In this document: piece after piece, positions 35,670 to 43,981 of the stretch
How the letters are laid out: every line of letters starts with the position of its first letter
Numbering within the stretch: position 1 is the first letter of the stretch
Position numbers and translations under genes: made by a program
Origin: Flavobacterium flabelliforme
GTDB lineage: Bacteria > Bacteroidota > Bacteroidia > Flavobacteriales > Flavobacteriaceae
Length of the DNA stretch: 64,000 nucleotides
Direction of reading: 5' to 3'
Assembly: GCF_017948675.1 (NCBI RefSeq)
Contig: NZ_JAGFBU010000003.1
Coordinates: forward strand, 335,627-399,626
Notes under the pieces: model-generated
Told to the model about the DNA's origin: nothing
Database searches by the model: none
Seen by the model: the letters and a program-made list of their open reading frames with translations, nothing else

Positions 35670-36446
35670 TTATAGGAAAAACGAGCGAACCCATTCATCC
35701 TCACTTTTTTCTAGTTCTTCGTAAGTACCTTCAGCATGCATTACACCTTCTTTTAAAACCATTAATCGGTTTCCCGTTAATTTTGCACAAGGCATATCGT
35801 GTGTAATTATAATTGAAGTAGTTTTATATTTTTTTTGAATTTCAATAATTAGTTCACTAATTTCTCTTGAAGTAATTGTATCTAATCCTGTTGTTGGTTC
35901 ATCATACAAAATAATTTCAGGTTTTAAAATTAGAGTTCTAGCTAACCCAATTCTTTTTCTCATTCCGCCAGAAAGTTCCGAGGGCATTTTGTCTATGGCT
36001 TCGCTCAGACCAACACTATCTAAAATTTCTTTTATCTGGCTTTCTACTTCCTCTGCAGACAAATCTTTAGCATGACGTTTTAAAGTAAATCCCAAATTAT
36101 CGCGAACACTCATAGAGTCATATAAAGCAGCATTTTGAAATAAAAAACCAATTCTAACTCGAATTCCATTTAGTTCAGCAATGTGTAATTTGGTAATGTC
36201 TGTCCCAAAAACATTGATCTCTCCTTCATCAATCCGCATTAAACCAACAATACACTTTATAGTGATTGATTTTCCTGATCCAGACTTTCCTAAAATAACT
36301 AGATTTTCACCTTTATTTACTGTTAAGTTTACTCCTTTTAACACCTCATTTGTACCAAATGATTTATGAAGATTTTTTATTTCTATTACTGGAACATCAG
36401 CTTCTGATTTCTGGATAATATTCCTTTTTTTTATCTCATCTTCCAT
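35670..36446 (-). CDS. Mla-type ABC transporter ATP-binding protein
   Basis: 258 aa. Walker A GKSGSGKS, signature LSGGMRKRIGLAR, Walker B IILYDEPTTGLD, and a switch His in IIITHDM are all intact. The GGMRKR form of the signature is typical of MlaF/Mkl lipid-transport ATPases. One nt separates it from the permease gene (36448) and 17 nt from the MlaD gene. Confidence 0.92.
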   Translation of the reverse strand: MEDEIKKRNIIQKSEADVPVIEIKNLHKSFGTNEVLKGVNLTVNKGENLVILGKSGSGKSITIKCIVGLMRIDEGEINVFGTDITKLHIAELNGIRVRIGFLFQNAALYDSMSVRDNLGFTLKRHAKDLSAEEVESQIKEILDSVGLSEAIDKMPSELSGGMRKRIGLARTLILKPEIILYDEPTTGLDTITSREISELIIEIQKKYKTTSIIITHDMPCAKLTGNRLMVLKEGVMHAEGTYEELEKSEDEWVRSFFL

Positions 36447-36447
36447 C

Positions 36448-37239
36448 TTATAAAAATAAATCGGTTAGTTGTACTGCAATCATGTCAATAATAAAAATAC
36501 TTAGTGATGCGGTTACAACAGCTGAATTAGCTGCTTTACCAACACTTTCAGTACCATTTGCGGCATTAAATCCCTTGTAACATCCTATCATTCCTATAAA
36601 GAAACCAAAGAAAAAAGTTTTCATTGTTGCAGGGAAAATATCAGAGAATGTTATTGATTCTAGCACTTGAGATAAATAACGGTATAAGTTTACGTCGCCA
36701 TGAATATTTATTCCTATATATCCGCCAATAACACCAATTCCGTCTGCAAAGATTACTAGTAAAGGAATCATGAAAGTAGTTGCTAAAATGCGCGTAACGA
36801 CTAAGTATTTAAAAGGATTAATTGCTGAAACTTCCATGGCGTCAATTTGTTCTGTCACTTTCATCGAACCAAGTTCCGCACCAATACCAGAGGAAACTTT
36901 ACCAGCACAAATTAAAGCAGTTATAACGGGTGCTATTTCTCTAATTAGTGATAAAGCAACCATACTAGGAAGCCATGATTCTGCACCAAATTTTGCTAAA
37001 GTTGGTCTTGATTGTAATGTCAATACTAAACCCATAATGAATCCTGTAACGGTGACAAGAGGCAATGATTTATAGCCTATTATGTAGCATTGTTTGATCA
37101 ATTCTTTTATTTCATAAGGAGGTTTAATCACTTCTCTAAAAAAGCGAGAAGCAAACAAAGTCACTTTCCCTATGTCATTAAAGGTTTCTTTTAAGTAGGT
37201 TGTGATACTTTCCTTTTTGGCAATTAGCGTAGTATTCAT
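36448..37239 (-). CDS. Mla-type ABC transporter permease (MlaE family)
   Basis: 263 aa. MlaE/DUF140 permease with ~5-6 membrane helices and family marks GFIMGLVLTLQSRPTLAKFGAESWLP, REIAPVITALICAGKVSSGIGAELGSMKVTEQIDAMEVSAINPF and NGTESVGKAANSAVV. It works with the ATPase and MlaD downstream to move phospholipids between inner and outer membrane. It is the first gene of the operon. Confidence 0.92.
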   Translation of the reverse strand: MNTTLIAKKESITTYLKETFNDIGKVTLFASRFFREVIKPPYEIKELIKQCYIIGYKSLPLVTVTGFIMGLVLTLQSRPTLAKFGAESWLPSMVALSLIREIAPVITALICAGKVSSGIGAELGSMKVTEQIDAMEVSAINPFKYLVVTRILATTFMIPLLVIFADGIGVIGGYIGINIHGDVNLYRYLSQVLESITFSDIFPATMKTFFFGFFIGMIGCYKGFNAANGTESVGKAANSAVVTASLSIFIIDMIAVQLTDLFL

Positions 37240-37341
37240 TTCGATATATTTTTGATTTTATACACCTTTATTTAAACAAAGTGATGGGTAAATATAATTT
37301 TGAAAAAGGAATATTGAATTTTTTAATTTGTATAGCTTTGA

Positions 37342-37380
37342 TTTATTGGTTGAATAAATATTATATATTCAACCAATAAA
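37342..37380. promoter_or_regulatory. 15-bp perfect inverted repeat upstream of the mla operon
   Basis: TTTATTGGTTGAATA (37342-37356) and its exact complement (37366-37380), 9-nt spacer. It lies ~100 nt before the permease start and ~150 nt after the DUF2383-like gene, with no T-run. It could be a regulator site or an unusual terminator; unproven. Confidence 0.4.
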
Positions 37381-37530
37381 TACAAGTATAAAAGAATAAG
37401 TAAGAAAATTAATTACCCTTTATAAGACTTAATCTCTATAATTTTTCAATAAATTCATGTTGGTATGAGTAGTAAATTTTAGCGAAAATAAATCTAAAAT
37501 TTTCGTTTCATATTTAAAATAGAGTTATTT

Positions 37531-38016
37531 TTAGAAAGTAAAACTTTTATCATATTTGTGTTCTATTAACATTAAATCACCTAATTCTTTTAACTTATCG
37601 TGACGTGTTTCAAGCATTTTATAATGTGATTTTAATCTCATTTTGGTGCTAGTATCTAAATCAATTAAGTTATTTACTAATGTGCTTTTGTAATTGTTTA
37701 GTGCAACAAATTCATCGTATTCTAAAGTATTTAGCAAATCTTCTCTGTTGCTTTCATCAAAAAATAATTTAAAACTAAGCCACATTTTTTCTAAAAAAAT
37801 ATTTTTCTTTTTAAAGGACACTGGGTTACTATTCAACTTTTGCAAATCACTTTCAAGCTCCGTTATAAACATATTAATATCAGATCGAAAATGGTCAAAT
37901 AATTGGTGTAAATCAATATCATGTGTCGCCTTTTGGGCTAAATCATAAACTCTAATTCTATCATTATTTATTTTGATAAGAGTATTTAATACTGCAACTG
38001 ATTTTTCTGTACTCAT
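37531..38016 (-). CDS. DUF2383/PA2169-type four-helix bundle protein
   Basis: 161 aa. An all-helical, ferritin-like layout: LNTLIKINNDRIRVYDLAQKATHD, FRSDINMFITELESDLQKLN, then a DLLNTLEYDEFVALNNYK helix and a final helix KMRLKSHYKMLETRHDKLKEL. This matches PA2169-family proteins, often induced by stress; no enzymatic role is known. It is followed by its own intergenic space in the minus-strand stress gene series. Confidence 0.75.
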   Translation of the reverse strand: MSTEKSVAVLNTLIKINNDRIRVYDLAQKATHDIDLHQLFDHFRSDINMFITELESDLQKLNSNPVSFKKKNIFLEKMWLSFKLFFDESNREDLLNTLEYDEFVALNNYKSTLVNNLIDLDTSTKMRLKSHYKMLETRHDKLKELGDLMLIEHKYDKSFTF

Positions 38017-38235
38017 CGTTTTAATTATTTAAACTAACTTCGTTTATCTTGTAGAGAATTATAAAATGATTTATTTGATTTGCAATGAATTAGTTATTTT
38101 ACAAAAAAACTTTTTTCATTGTTTTAACTTATTATTTATTGTAGCAAATTTCATTTAATAAACGATAAGTTATGTTACATGAATACAGAGAATAGTTACA
38201 AAATTCATATACTCACAAAAGGAGAGCTTTATTAA

Positions 38236-38457
38236 TTAGCTATTTTTTTTTGAACCAACTACTAATAATATAACACCACCAACAGCAAGTGCAACTCCAA
38301 TGATTGGTGACCAAGCCATAGGATGATTCACTTCTTTATTGACTTCAATAGGACCTAAGTCAATTACTTTTTCGGTTGTTTTAAAATTGAAGCTGTTGTA
38401 GGCTACCATTAAGATTCCGATGATAATTAATACGATTCCGGCTGTTTTATTGTTCAT
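38236..38457 (-). CDS. Small two-helix membrane protein
   Basis: 73 aa. Two hydrophobic helices (AGIVLIIIGILMVAYN and WSPIIGVALAVGGVILLVVG) around a short polar loop (EKVIDLGPIEVNKEVNH). It resembles DUF3185-like membrane proteins. No function known. The surrounding genes (DUF2383, Dps) point to a general stress role by association only. Confidence 0.65.
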   Translation of the reverse strand: MNNKTAGIVLIIIGILMVAYNSFNFKTTEKVIDLGPIEVNKEVNHPMAWSPIIGVALAVGGVILLVVGSKKNS

Positions 38458-38595
38458 ATTTTTGGTTTTAAGTTTGTTATTTTAAAGTATAATTGATTTT
38501 AATATTCTTCATTATTTAAAGAATAAAATTTAGTATTAATTTTTAGAAATAATAAAATAAGTTAGATTGATACTGTTTATATATTTTTTAAAAAG

Positions 38596-38630
38596 TATAA
38601 AAAAAAGGACTGCTGTTGCCAACAGTCCCT
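38596..38630 (-). terminator. Terminator of the dps-like gene
   Basis: GGACTG (38607-38612) and CAGTCC (38623-38628) with an inner TTG/CAA pairing. The minus strand then runs into a T tract. It lies ~75 nt after the Dps stop. Confidence 0.65.
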
Positions 38631-38705
38631 TCCTAACTAAATAAAAACCTAACCTTACTATTTCCTTTGTACAATTGCTTTATCAGCTTTTTACCAAAGA
38701 ATATA

Positions 38706-39179
38706 TTATTCTAAATATCTTCTTAACATCCAAGCCATCGTTTCGTGACCTTGCATTAAGCCATTTAAAAAGTCTGCTGTACCTGAATCTTTATTTTCGT
38801 CTTCACTTGCATCAACATCTTTACGTAATTGTACAATTAATGTTTCATGATCTTCCAACAACTCTTTTAGCATTTCTTTTTGCTCTGGATATTTATTTGG
38901 AGATTCTTTGATGATAGTCAATTCAGCAAATTCTTTCATAGTTCCAATTGCTTTTCCGCCTAATTTGCTAATACGTTCTGCAGTTTCATCGATAGATACT
39001 TCAACCTCTGAATACTGAGCTTCAAATAATTTATGAAGTTCCATAAAACTTGGTCCCGATACGTTCCAATGAAATTTTCTTAATTTAATATAAAATGTCA
39101 TCTCATTTGCTAAAATTGAAGTTAGTAATGAAATACTGTTTTTTAAGTGTGCTTCTGTAATTCCGATTTTAAGTTTCAT
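38706..39179 (-). CDS. dps: Dps-family DNA-binding ferritin-like protein
   Basis: 157 aa, typical length. Ferroxidase signature with FHWNVSGPSFMELHKLFEAQYSEVEVSIDETAERISKLGG, i.e. the His, Asp and Glu ligands that form Dps inter-subunit iron sites. Dps dodecamers oxidise and store iron, and protect DNA from peroxide. The N-terminus has few Lys, so DNA binding is uncertain. It lies in a minus-strand series of stress-linked genes. Confidence 0.9.
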   Translation of the reverse strand: MKLKIGITEAHLKNSISLLTSILANEMTFYIKLRKFHWNVSGPSFMELHKLFEAQYSEVEVSIDETAERISKLGGKAIGTMKEFAELTIIKESPNKYPEQKEMLKELLEDHETLIVQLRKDVDASEDENKDSGTADFLNGLMQGHETMAWMLRRYLE

Positions 39180-39256
39180 ATTATTATATTTAATTTGATT
39201 ATTATGTGAAATTCGAACTAATTTGATTTCTTAATTGTAAAGAAAATGTTTGAAAA

Positions 39257-39451
39257 TTATGATTCGTCCTTTGTTGTGCGGATCAAACTTATTCCAGACA
39301 AGAAGAAAACAATTCCTAATATGCCGTAAATAACTAATCCTTTAATATCATTCATTTCGCCACTCGTTTGTGCAAATAAAACTGCTGTGTAAATAAGTCC
39401 AGCAATACCTAAAGTTGTTAATAAAGCGCCAAATATTCTTTTGAGATTCAT
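39257..39451 (-). CDS. Small two-helix membrane protein
   Basis: 64 aa with two membrane segments (IFGALLTTLGIAGLIYTAVLF and LVIYGILGIVFFLSGISLI) and a polar loop. I recall similar proteins in many Flavobacterium genomes; function unknown. A TAnnTTTG-type box lies ~80 nt upstream. Confidence 0.6.
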   Translation of the reverse strand: MNLKRIFGALLTTLGIAGLIYTAVLFAQTSGEMNDIKGLVIYGILGIVFFLSGISLIRTTKDES

Positions 39452-40036
39452 GATTTTCTGTTTTTAGAATTAATAATTTCTAAGAAATTAATGTGCTTTT
39501 TAAAACTCTTATAATTACTTCACAAAGATATTTTCATTTCAAACAAAATGAGTTACACAATTGTTTGTAAAAGTTATAATATTCAAAGCAAAAATGAGTT
39601 TTCAAAAGATTAAAAGTAATGTTTTATAAGGTTTAAGTTGTTGATAGTTAAAGTGATATTTTGTTTTAAAAAACAATGATAATCGCAAGAATGTTGCTTG
39701 GAACTCTTTTTTTGGGTTGTTGTAGAAGAATTTATCTTTAACTTAGTATTGGGCAACTTTCGAGTAGATTATTAAGAAAAAACTACGGATAGGATTACTA
39801 TAAATGTTACCTAGAATTGAAAAGTTAATTTTAATCTAATCACGACTATTGTCGATTTTATTAAAACTTATGTTTTAATAAAAAAAAAGATTATTCAAGC
39901 GTATTGAATTCTTAAATTTAAAAAACAAAAGGCATAAAAAAAACAGCTTTGCGACTCCTTAATATTTGTCAAAAAGCTGTTGCTATTTTATTTTTTTTTA
40001 ATTTTAAAAATTCATATGAATATTAATTTGAGCAAA
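39452..40036. other. Intergenic region with promoter and terminator only
   Basis: 585 bp, AT-rich. On the minus strand a TATCTTTG box (plus coordinates 39533-39540) may serve the 64-aa gene. A hairpin with arms AACAGCTTT (39942-39950) and AAAGCTGTT (39973-39981) terminates the upstream lipoprotein/M23 operon. The middle ~390 bp shows nothing recognisable. Confidence 0.5.
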
Positions 40037-40513
40037 TTAATTCATTGAAAAGCCATCAACCCAATCCATAGATTTTATAGAGGAGACTTTGTTTTCTGAA
40101 TTCATAATCAATCGTAATTCTTTATTGGCAACCTTTTTTGTATAAGAAGCTTTATAACGAAAAACGATAGATTGGTCAAAGTTGTTCTTGTAAGCTTCAA
40201 TTAATTCAAGATCAATAAAACTGCCATAATATTGTCGGAAACGAGTGCAGGTTTTCGTTAATCTTTCTTCAGTTGTATTTTTTATTACAGAGGCAGTTGC
40301 TTCGCTTGTTGTAAAGGGTTTAAATTTAGAGGTATTGCAGGTCATTAATACTCTAGTTCCTAATTCATAAGCTTTACTTTTTTGGCTTTCTGAAATTTCA
40401 GAGGTGTTGATTTTTACAGTTTTATTTGCTTCCGCTTCTGCTGCAGTAATGGCGTTTTTAGATTTACATCCAGTAAGTATTAAGATACTTAGAACTATAA
40501 TAAAATTTCTCAT
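40037..40513 (-). CDS. Small lipoprotein of unknown function
   Basis: 158 aa. Lipobox Cys16 in ILILTGCKSK. The mature part (residues ~17-158) is a mixed alpha/beta domain with two Cys (CNTSKFKPF and KTCTRFRQYYG) that may pair. The strands FDQSIVFRYKASYTKK and LRLIMNSENKVSSIKSMDW are typical of NTF2/DUF3887-like folds. It follows the M23 peptidase gene by 3 nt, so the two are cotranscribed. Confidence 0.6.
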   Translation of the reverse strand: MRNFIIVLSILILTGCKSKNAITAAEAEANKTVKINTSEISESQKSKAYELGTRVLMTCNTSKFKPFTTSEATASVIKNTTEERLTKTCTRFRQYYGSFIDLELIEAYKNNFDQSIVFRYKASYTKKVANKELRLIMNSENKVSSIKSMDWVDGFSMN

Positions 40514-40516
40514 GAT

Positions 40517-41194
40517 TTAGTCTATTTTTAATAAGATATTAGGATTTGGACAATTTTCTAAATAAAATTTTTGATTGTTTTTGCTACATACTCCGGGATA
40601 ATCCCCTTTATAATTAGAAATATCTTTTATAATTTGAAAGTGTAAATGTGGAGCGTAATCTCCATTGACCGAAGCGTCTCCTAAGGTTGCTATTTGTTCT
40701 CCTTTTTTAAAAATGGAATCTTCCTTAAGGTTTACAATGCTTTCTAACGATAAATGTCCGTATAAAGTATAAAATTTTTGTTCTTCTATTTGATGTTCTA
40801 AGATTATTGTGGGACCATAATCGCCAATTCCGGTATTGTTATTAAAACTATGTACTCGACCGTCAACTGCTGCTAATACTGGAGTTCCTGCTTTAATCCA
40901 TAAATCTAGACCAATGTGAATGTTCCTTTCTTCTATAGCAGTATCATTAAAGATTTCACTTCTTTTATATAAATTTCGAACTTCATTATAACCTCCAAAA
41001 GCTACTTTAGCATTATGGATACTTAAATAGTTTTCAATATATTCTTCAAATTGTATGGCATTATCAACTGGTAGTTTTTTTAAATTTTCATTTTCTACAG
41101 ATAAATCCAAACCAATATAGTCTTTGTAGCCAATTTGTCCATCGATTACTTTAACATTTTGTATTTCTTTTAAAATTGATTCTAAAGATTTCAT
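40517..41194 (-). CDS. M23-type metallopeptidase domain protein
   Basis: 225 aa. LytM/M23 fold with zinc ligands visible as IHIGLDLWIKAGTPVLAAVDGRV (His-x3-Asp) and APHLHFQI (H-x-H). The intervening YGHLSLESI also fits. No signal peptide is seen at the start, so export or an intracellular role is unclear. Members cleave peptide cross-links in peptidoglycan. It is the first gene of a unit with the lipoprotein. Confidence 0.85.
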   Translation of the reverse strand: MKSLESILKEIQNVKVIDGQIGYKDYIGLDLSVENENLKKLPVDNAIQFEEYIENYLSIHNAKVAFGGYNEVRNLYKRSEIFNDTAIEERNIHIGLDLWIKAGTPVLAAVDGRVHSFNNNTGIGDYGPTIILEHQIEEQKFYTLYGHLSLESIVNLKEDSIFKKGEQIATLGDASVNGDYAPHLHFQIIKDISNYKGDYPGVCSKNNQKFYLENCPNPNILLKID

Positions 41195-41228
41195 TTTGTT
41201 TGATTTTTATAAAACCTTAAATTTAAAT

Positions 41229-41266
41229 AAAAAATGCCAACGTAAAAAATTTACATTGGCATTATA
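41229..41266 (-). terminator. Terminator of the 2-oxoacid dehydrogenase gene
   Basis: 14-nt arms AATGCCAACGTAAA (41233-41246) and TTTACATTGGCATT (41250-41263), one mismatch. Minus-strand T-run follows. It is ~125 nt after the stop at 41387. Confidence 0.6.
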
Positions 41267-41386
41267 ACTTTTATTTTTGAATTTAATTTCAAAAAAAATA
41301 ATAAAGAGGATTAAAAAAGAATTGTATCAATATTAGATATTCGCTTACTATTTAATTGAAAACAATAATAATCACTATTTTTAAGT

Positions 41387-43795
41387 TTAAAACATAGTTG
41401 GATATTTTGACGGATTTACTTCATTCATCATTTCATATACTTTTTCATAAATATCTTCCGTAGAAGGTTTTGAAAAATAATCACCATCTGTTCCGTAAGC
41501 AGGTCTATGTTCTTTAGCAGTTAGGGTTTGAGGTTTACTGTCTAAATAATTATATCCATTTTGCTGTTCGATAATTTGTTGCAAGATATAAGCAGAAGCA
41601 CCTCCTGGAACATCTTCATCAATAACTAATAAACGATTCGTTTTCATAATACTTTTAACCAAATCATGCTTGATGTCAAAAGGTAACAACGATTGCAAGT
41701 CGATAACTTCGCAATCAATACCAACTTCAAGCAGTTCTTTTGCAGCTTGTTGCACTAAGCGTAAGGTAGAACCATACGATACTAATGTAATATCTGATCC
41801 TTCTTTCATGGTTTCTACTACACCAATTGGTGTTTTGAATTCTCCATAGTTTGTTGGCATTTTTTCTTTTAAACGGTAACCATTTAAACATTCGATAACC
41901 AATGCAGGTTCATCACATTCTAACAAACTGTTGTAAAAACCAGCAGCTTGAGTCATGTTTCTTGGTACTAAAACATGAATTCCTCTAATAGCATTGATAA
42001 TCATTCCCATAGGAGATCCTGAATGCCAAATTCCTTCTAAACGATGTCCTCGTGTACGAATAATAAGAGGCGCTTTTTGTTTTCCTACGGTTCGGTATCT
42101 TAATGTAGCCAAATCATCACTCATGATTTGAATAGCATATAATAAATAATCTAAATATTGAATCTCAGCAATCGGACGCAGACCTCTTAATGCCATTCCT
42201 ATTCCTTGACCTAAAATAGTAGCCTCACGAATTCCGACATCGGCAACACGCAATTCTCCGTATTTCTCTTGCATTCCTTCTAAACCTTGATTCACGTCAC
42301 CAATCGTTCCGGCATCTTCACCAAAGATTAATGTTTCAGGATATTTAGTAAAAATAGCATCAAAATTATCTCTTAAAATCATGCGTCCATCAGTATCTTC
42401 GGCAGCATCATCAGCGTATGTAGGAAGCACTTTGTCTACAGAAAAAACATTTAAATCAGTTTCTGAATATAAGTTGCTGCTAAAATTCTTTTGTGTTTTA
42501 GCAGTATATCTTGTGATCCATTGAGAAAGTTCTTCTCTCTGGTTCTCGGTAATAATCAAACGCAATACTTTACGAGCGGTAACCAGAATTTCTTTTTTGA
42601 TAGGAGATTTAATGGCACTTAATTCAGAAGCATATTTTAAAACTTCTTCTTGTTTTTTACTAGTTGTTGCTATTTTTTCAAGTAAAGTTACTAACTCCTT
42701 TTGTTCTTCAATAATAGGCTGTAAGAAAGCATTCCAGGCTGCTTTTTTACCTTCTAAAACTTCTTTTTTTGCTGCAGCATCAATTGCATCAATTTCTTCC
42801 GGTGAAGCAATATTAATTGCAATCATCCACAATTTCATTTGTCTAATACAATCAAAATCTCTTTCCCAAGCTAGCCTATTGGCATCTTTATAACGTTCAT
42901 GAGATCCAGAACTAGAATGTCCTTGTGGTTGAGTCAATTCATTCACATGAATTAAAACAGGCACATGGTTTTCTCTAGCAATTATCGCTGCTTTTTCATA
43001 AGTAGCTACAAGTTCTGCATAATCCCAACCTTTGACTCTCAGAATTTCGAAACCATTAGTATCTTCTTCTTTCTGATATCCTTTTAAAATTTCAGATATA
43101 TTTTCCTTGGTTGTTTGATGTCTGGCGTGTACTGAAATACCGTATTCATCATCCCAAACGCTCATCACCATTGGTACTTGTAATACACCGGCAGCATTGA
43201 TGGTTTCGAAAAATAATCCTTCGGATGTACTTGCGTTTCCTATTGTTCCCCAAGCAACTTCATTTCCTTCATTCGAAAAATTGGCTGCATTTGGCATTCC
43301 TTTAACCTGTCTATAGATTTTAGAAGCTTGTGCTATTCCTAATAATCTAGGCATTTGTCCTGCAGTAGGAGAAATATCGGAACTTGAGTTTTTTTGTTTT
43401 GTTAAGTCTTTCCAAGATCCGTCTTCGTTTAAACTATGAGTGGCAAAATGGCCTCCCATTTGTCTTCCTGCCGACATTGGTTCTTGTTCTATATCAGTAT
43501 GTCCGTATAATCCAGCAAAAAATTGTTGAACAGTTAATTGTCCTATTGCCATCATAAAGGTTTGATCACGATAGTATCCAGAGCGGAAATCGCCATTTTT
43601 AAAAGCTTTGGCCATTGCCAATTGTGGTACTTCTTTTCCGTCACCAAAAATTCCAAACTTGGCTTTTCCTGTTAATACTTCTTTACGGCCTAAAAGACTA
43701 CATTCTCGGCTTATAATAGCAGTTGTATAATCTTTCAAAACTTCGATTTTGAAATCAGCAAATGTCAATGTAGAATTGGTTTTTTCTTTTATCAT
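41387..43795 (-). CDS. Branched-chain 2-oxoacid dehydrogenase E1, fused alpha and beta subunits
   Basis: 802 aa. Residues ~1-370 are the E1-alpha thiamine-diphosphate half (FRSGYYRDQTFMMAIG, GNEVAWGTIGNASTSEGLFFE). Residues ~450-800 are the E1-beta transketolase half (FGEDAGTIGDVNQGLEGMQEKYG, ILGQGIGMALRGLRPIAEIQY, VVSYG-like SYGSTLRLV). The fusion is standard in Bacteroidota. It decarboxylates branched-chain 2-oxoacids derived from Val, Leu and Ile to feed branched fatty acid synthesis. No E2 gene lies next to it. A TAnnTTTG box sits 26 nt upstream. Confidence 0.9.
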   Translation of the reverse strand: MIKEKTNSTLTFADFKIEVLKDYTTAIISRECSLLGRKEVLTGKAKFGIFGDGKEVPQLAMAKAFKNGDFRSGYYRDQTFMMAIGQLTVQQFFAGLYGHTDIEQEPMSAGRQMGGHFATHSLNEDGSWKDLTKQKNSSSDISPTAGQMPRLLGIAQASKIYRQVKGMPNAANFSNEGNEVAWGTIGNASTSEGLFFETINAAGVLQVPMVMSVWDDEYGISVHARHQTTKENISEILKGYQKEEDTNGFEILRVKGWDYAELVATYEKAAIIARENHVPVLIHVNELTQPQGHSSSGSHERYKDANRLAWERDFDCIRQMKLWMIAINIASPEEIDAIDAAAKKEVLEGKKAAWNAFLQPIIEEQKELVTLLEKIATTSKKQEEVLKYASELSAIKSPIKKEILVTARKVLRLIITENQREELSQWITRYTAKTQKNFSSNLYSETDLNVFSVDKVLPTYADDAAEDTDGRMILRDNFDAIFTKYPETLIFGEDAGTIGDVNQGLEGMQEKYGELRVADVGIREATILGQGIGMALRGLRPIAEIQYLDYLLYAIQIMSDDLATLRYRTVGKQKAPLIIRTRGHRLEGIWHSGSPMGMIINAIRGIHVLVPRNMTQAAGFYNSLLECDEPALVIECLNGYRLKEKMPTNYGEFKTPIGVVETMKEGSDITLVSYGSTLRLVQQAAKELLEVGIDCEVIDLQSLLPFDIKHDLVKSIMKTNRLLVIDEDVPGGASAYILQQIIEQQNGYNYLDSKPQTLTAKEHRPAYGTDGDYFSKPSTEDIYEKVYEMMNEVNPSKYPTMF

Positions 43796-43820
43796 AATTA
43801 GAAAGTATAACTTTATGATG

Positions 43821-43828
43821 CAAATTTA
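43821..43828 (-). promoter_or_regulatory. Probable -7 promoter box of the E1 gene
   Basis: Reads TAAATTTG on the minus strand, matching TAnnTTTG, ~26 nt before the start at 43795. Confidence 0.45.
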
Positions 43829-43981
43829 ACTAAAAACTATCTATTTTCATAGTACACTGCATAAAATTGAATTTAATTATTCTATTTTATTCTAGTAAAA
43901 AGAAGTGTATTTTTTCACTATATGTAATTTAAATTTAGTTTTTGTAACAATAATGTAAGTAATAGTGATAAATATATTCGA

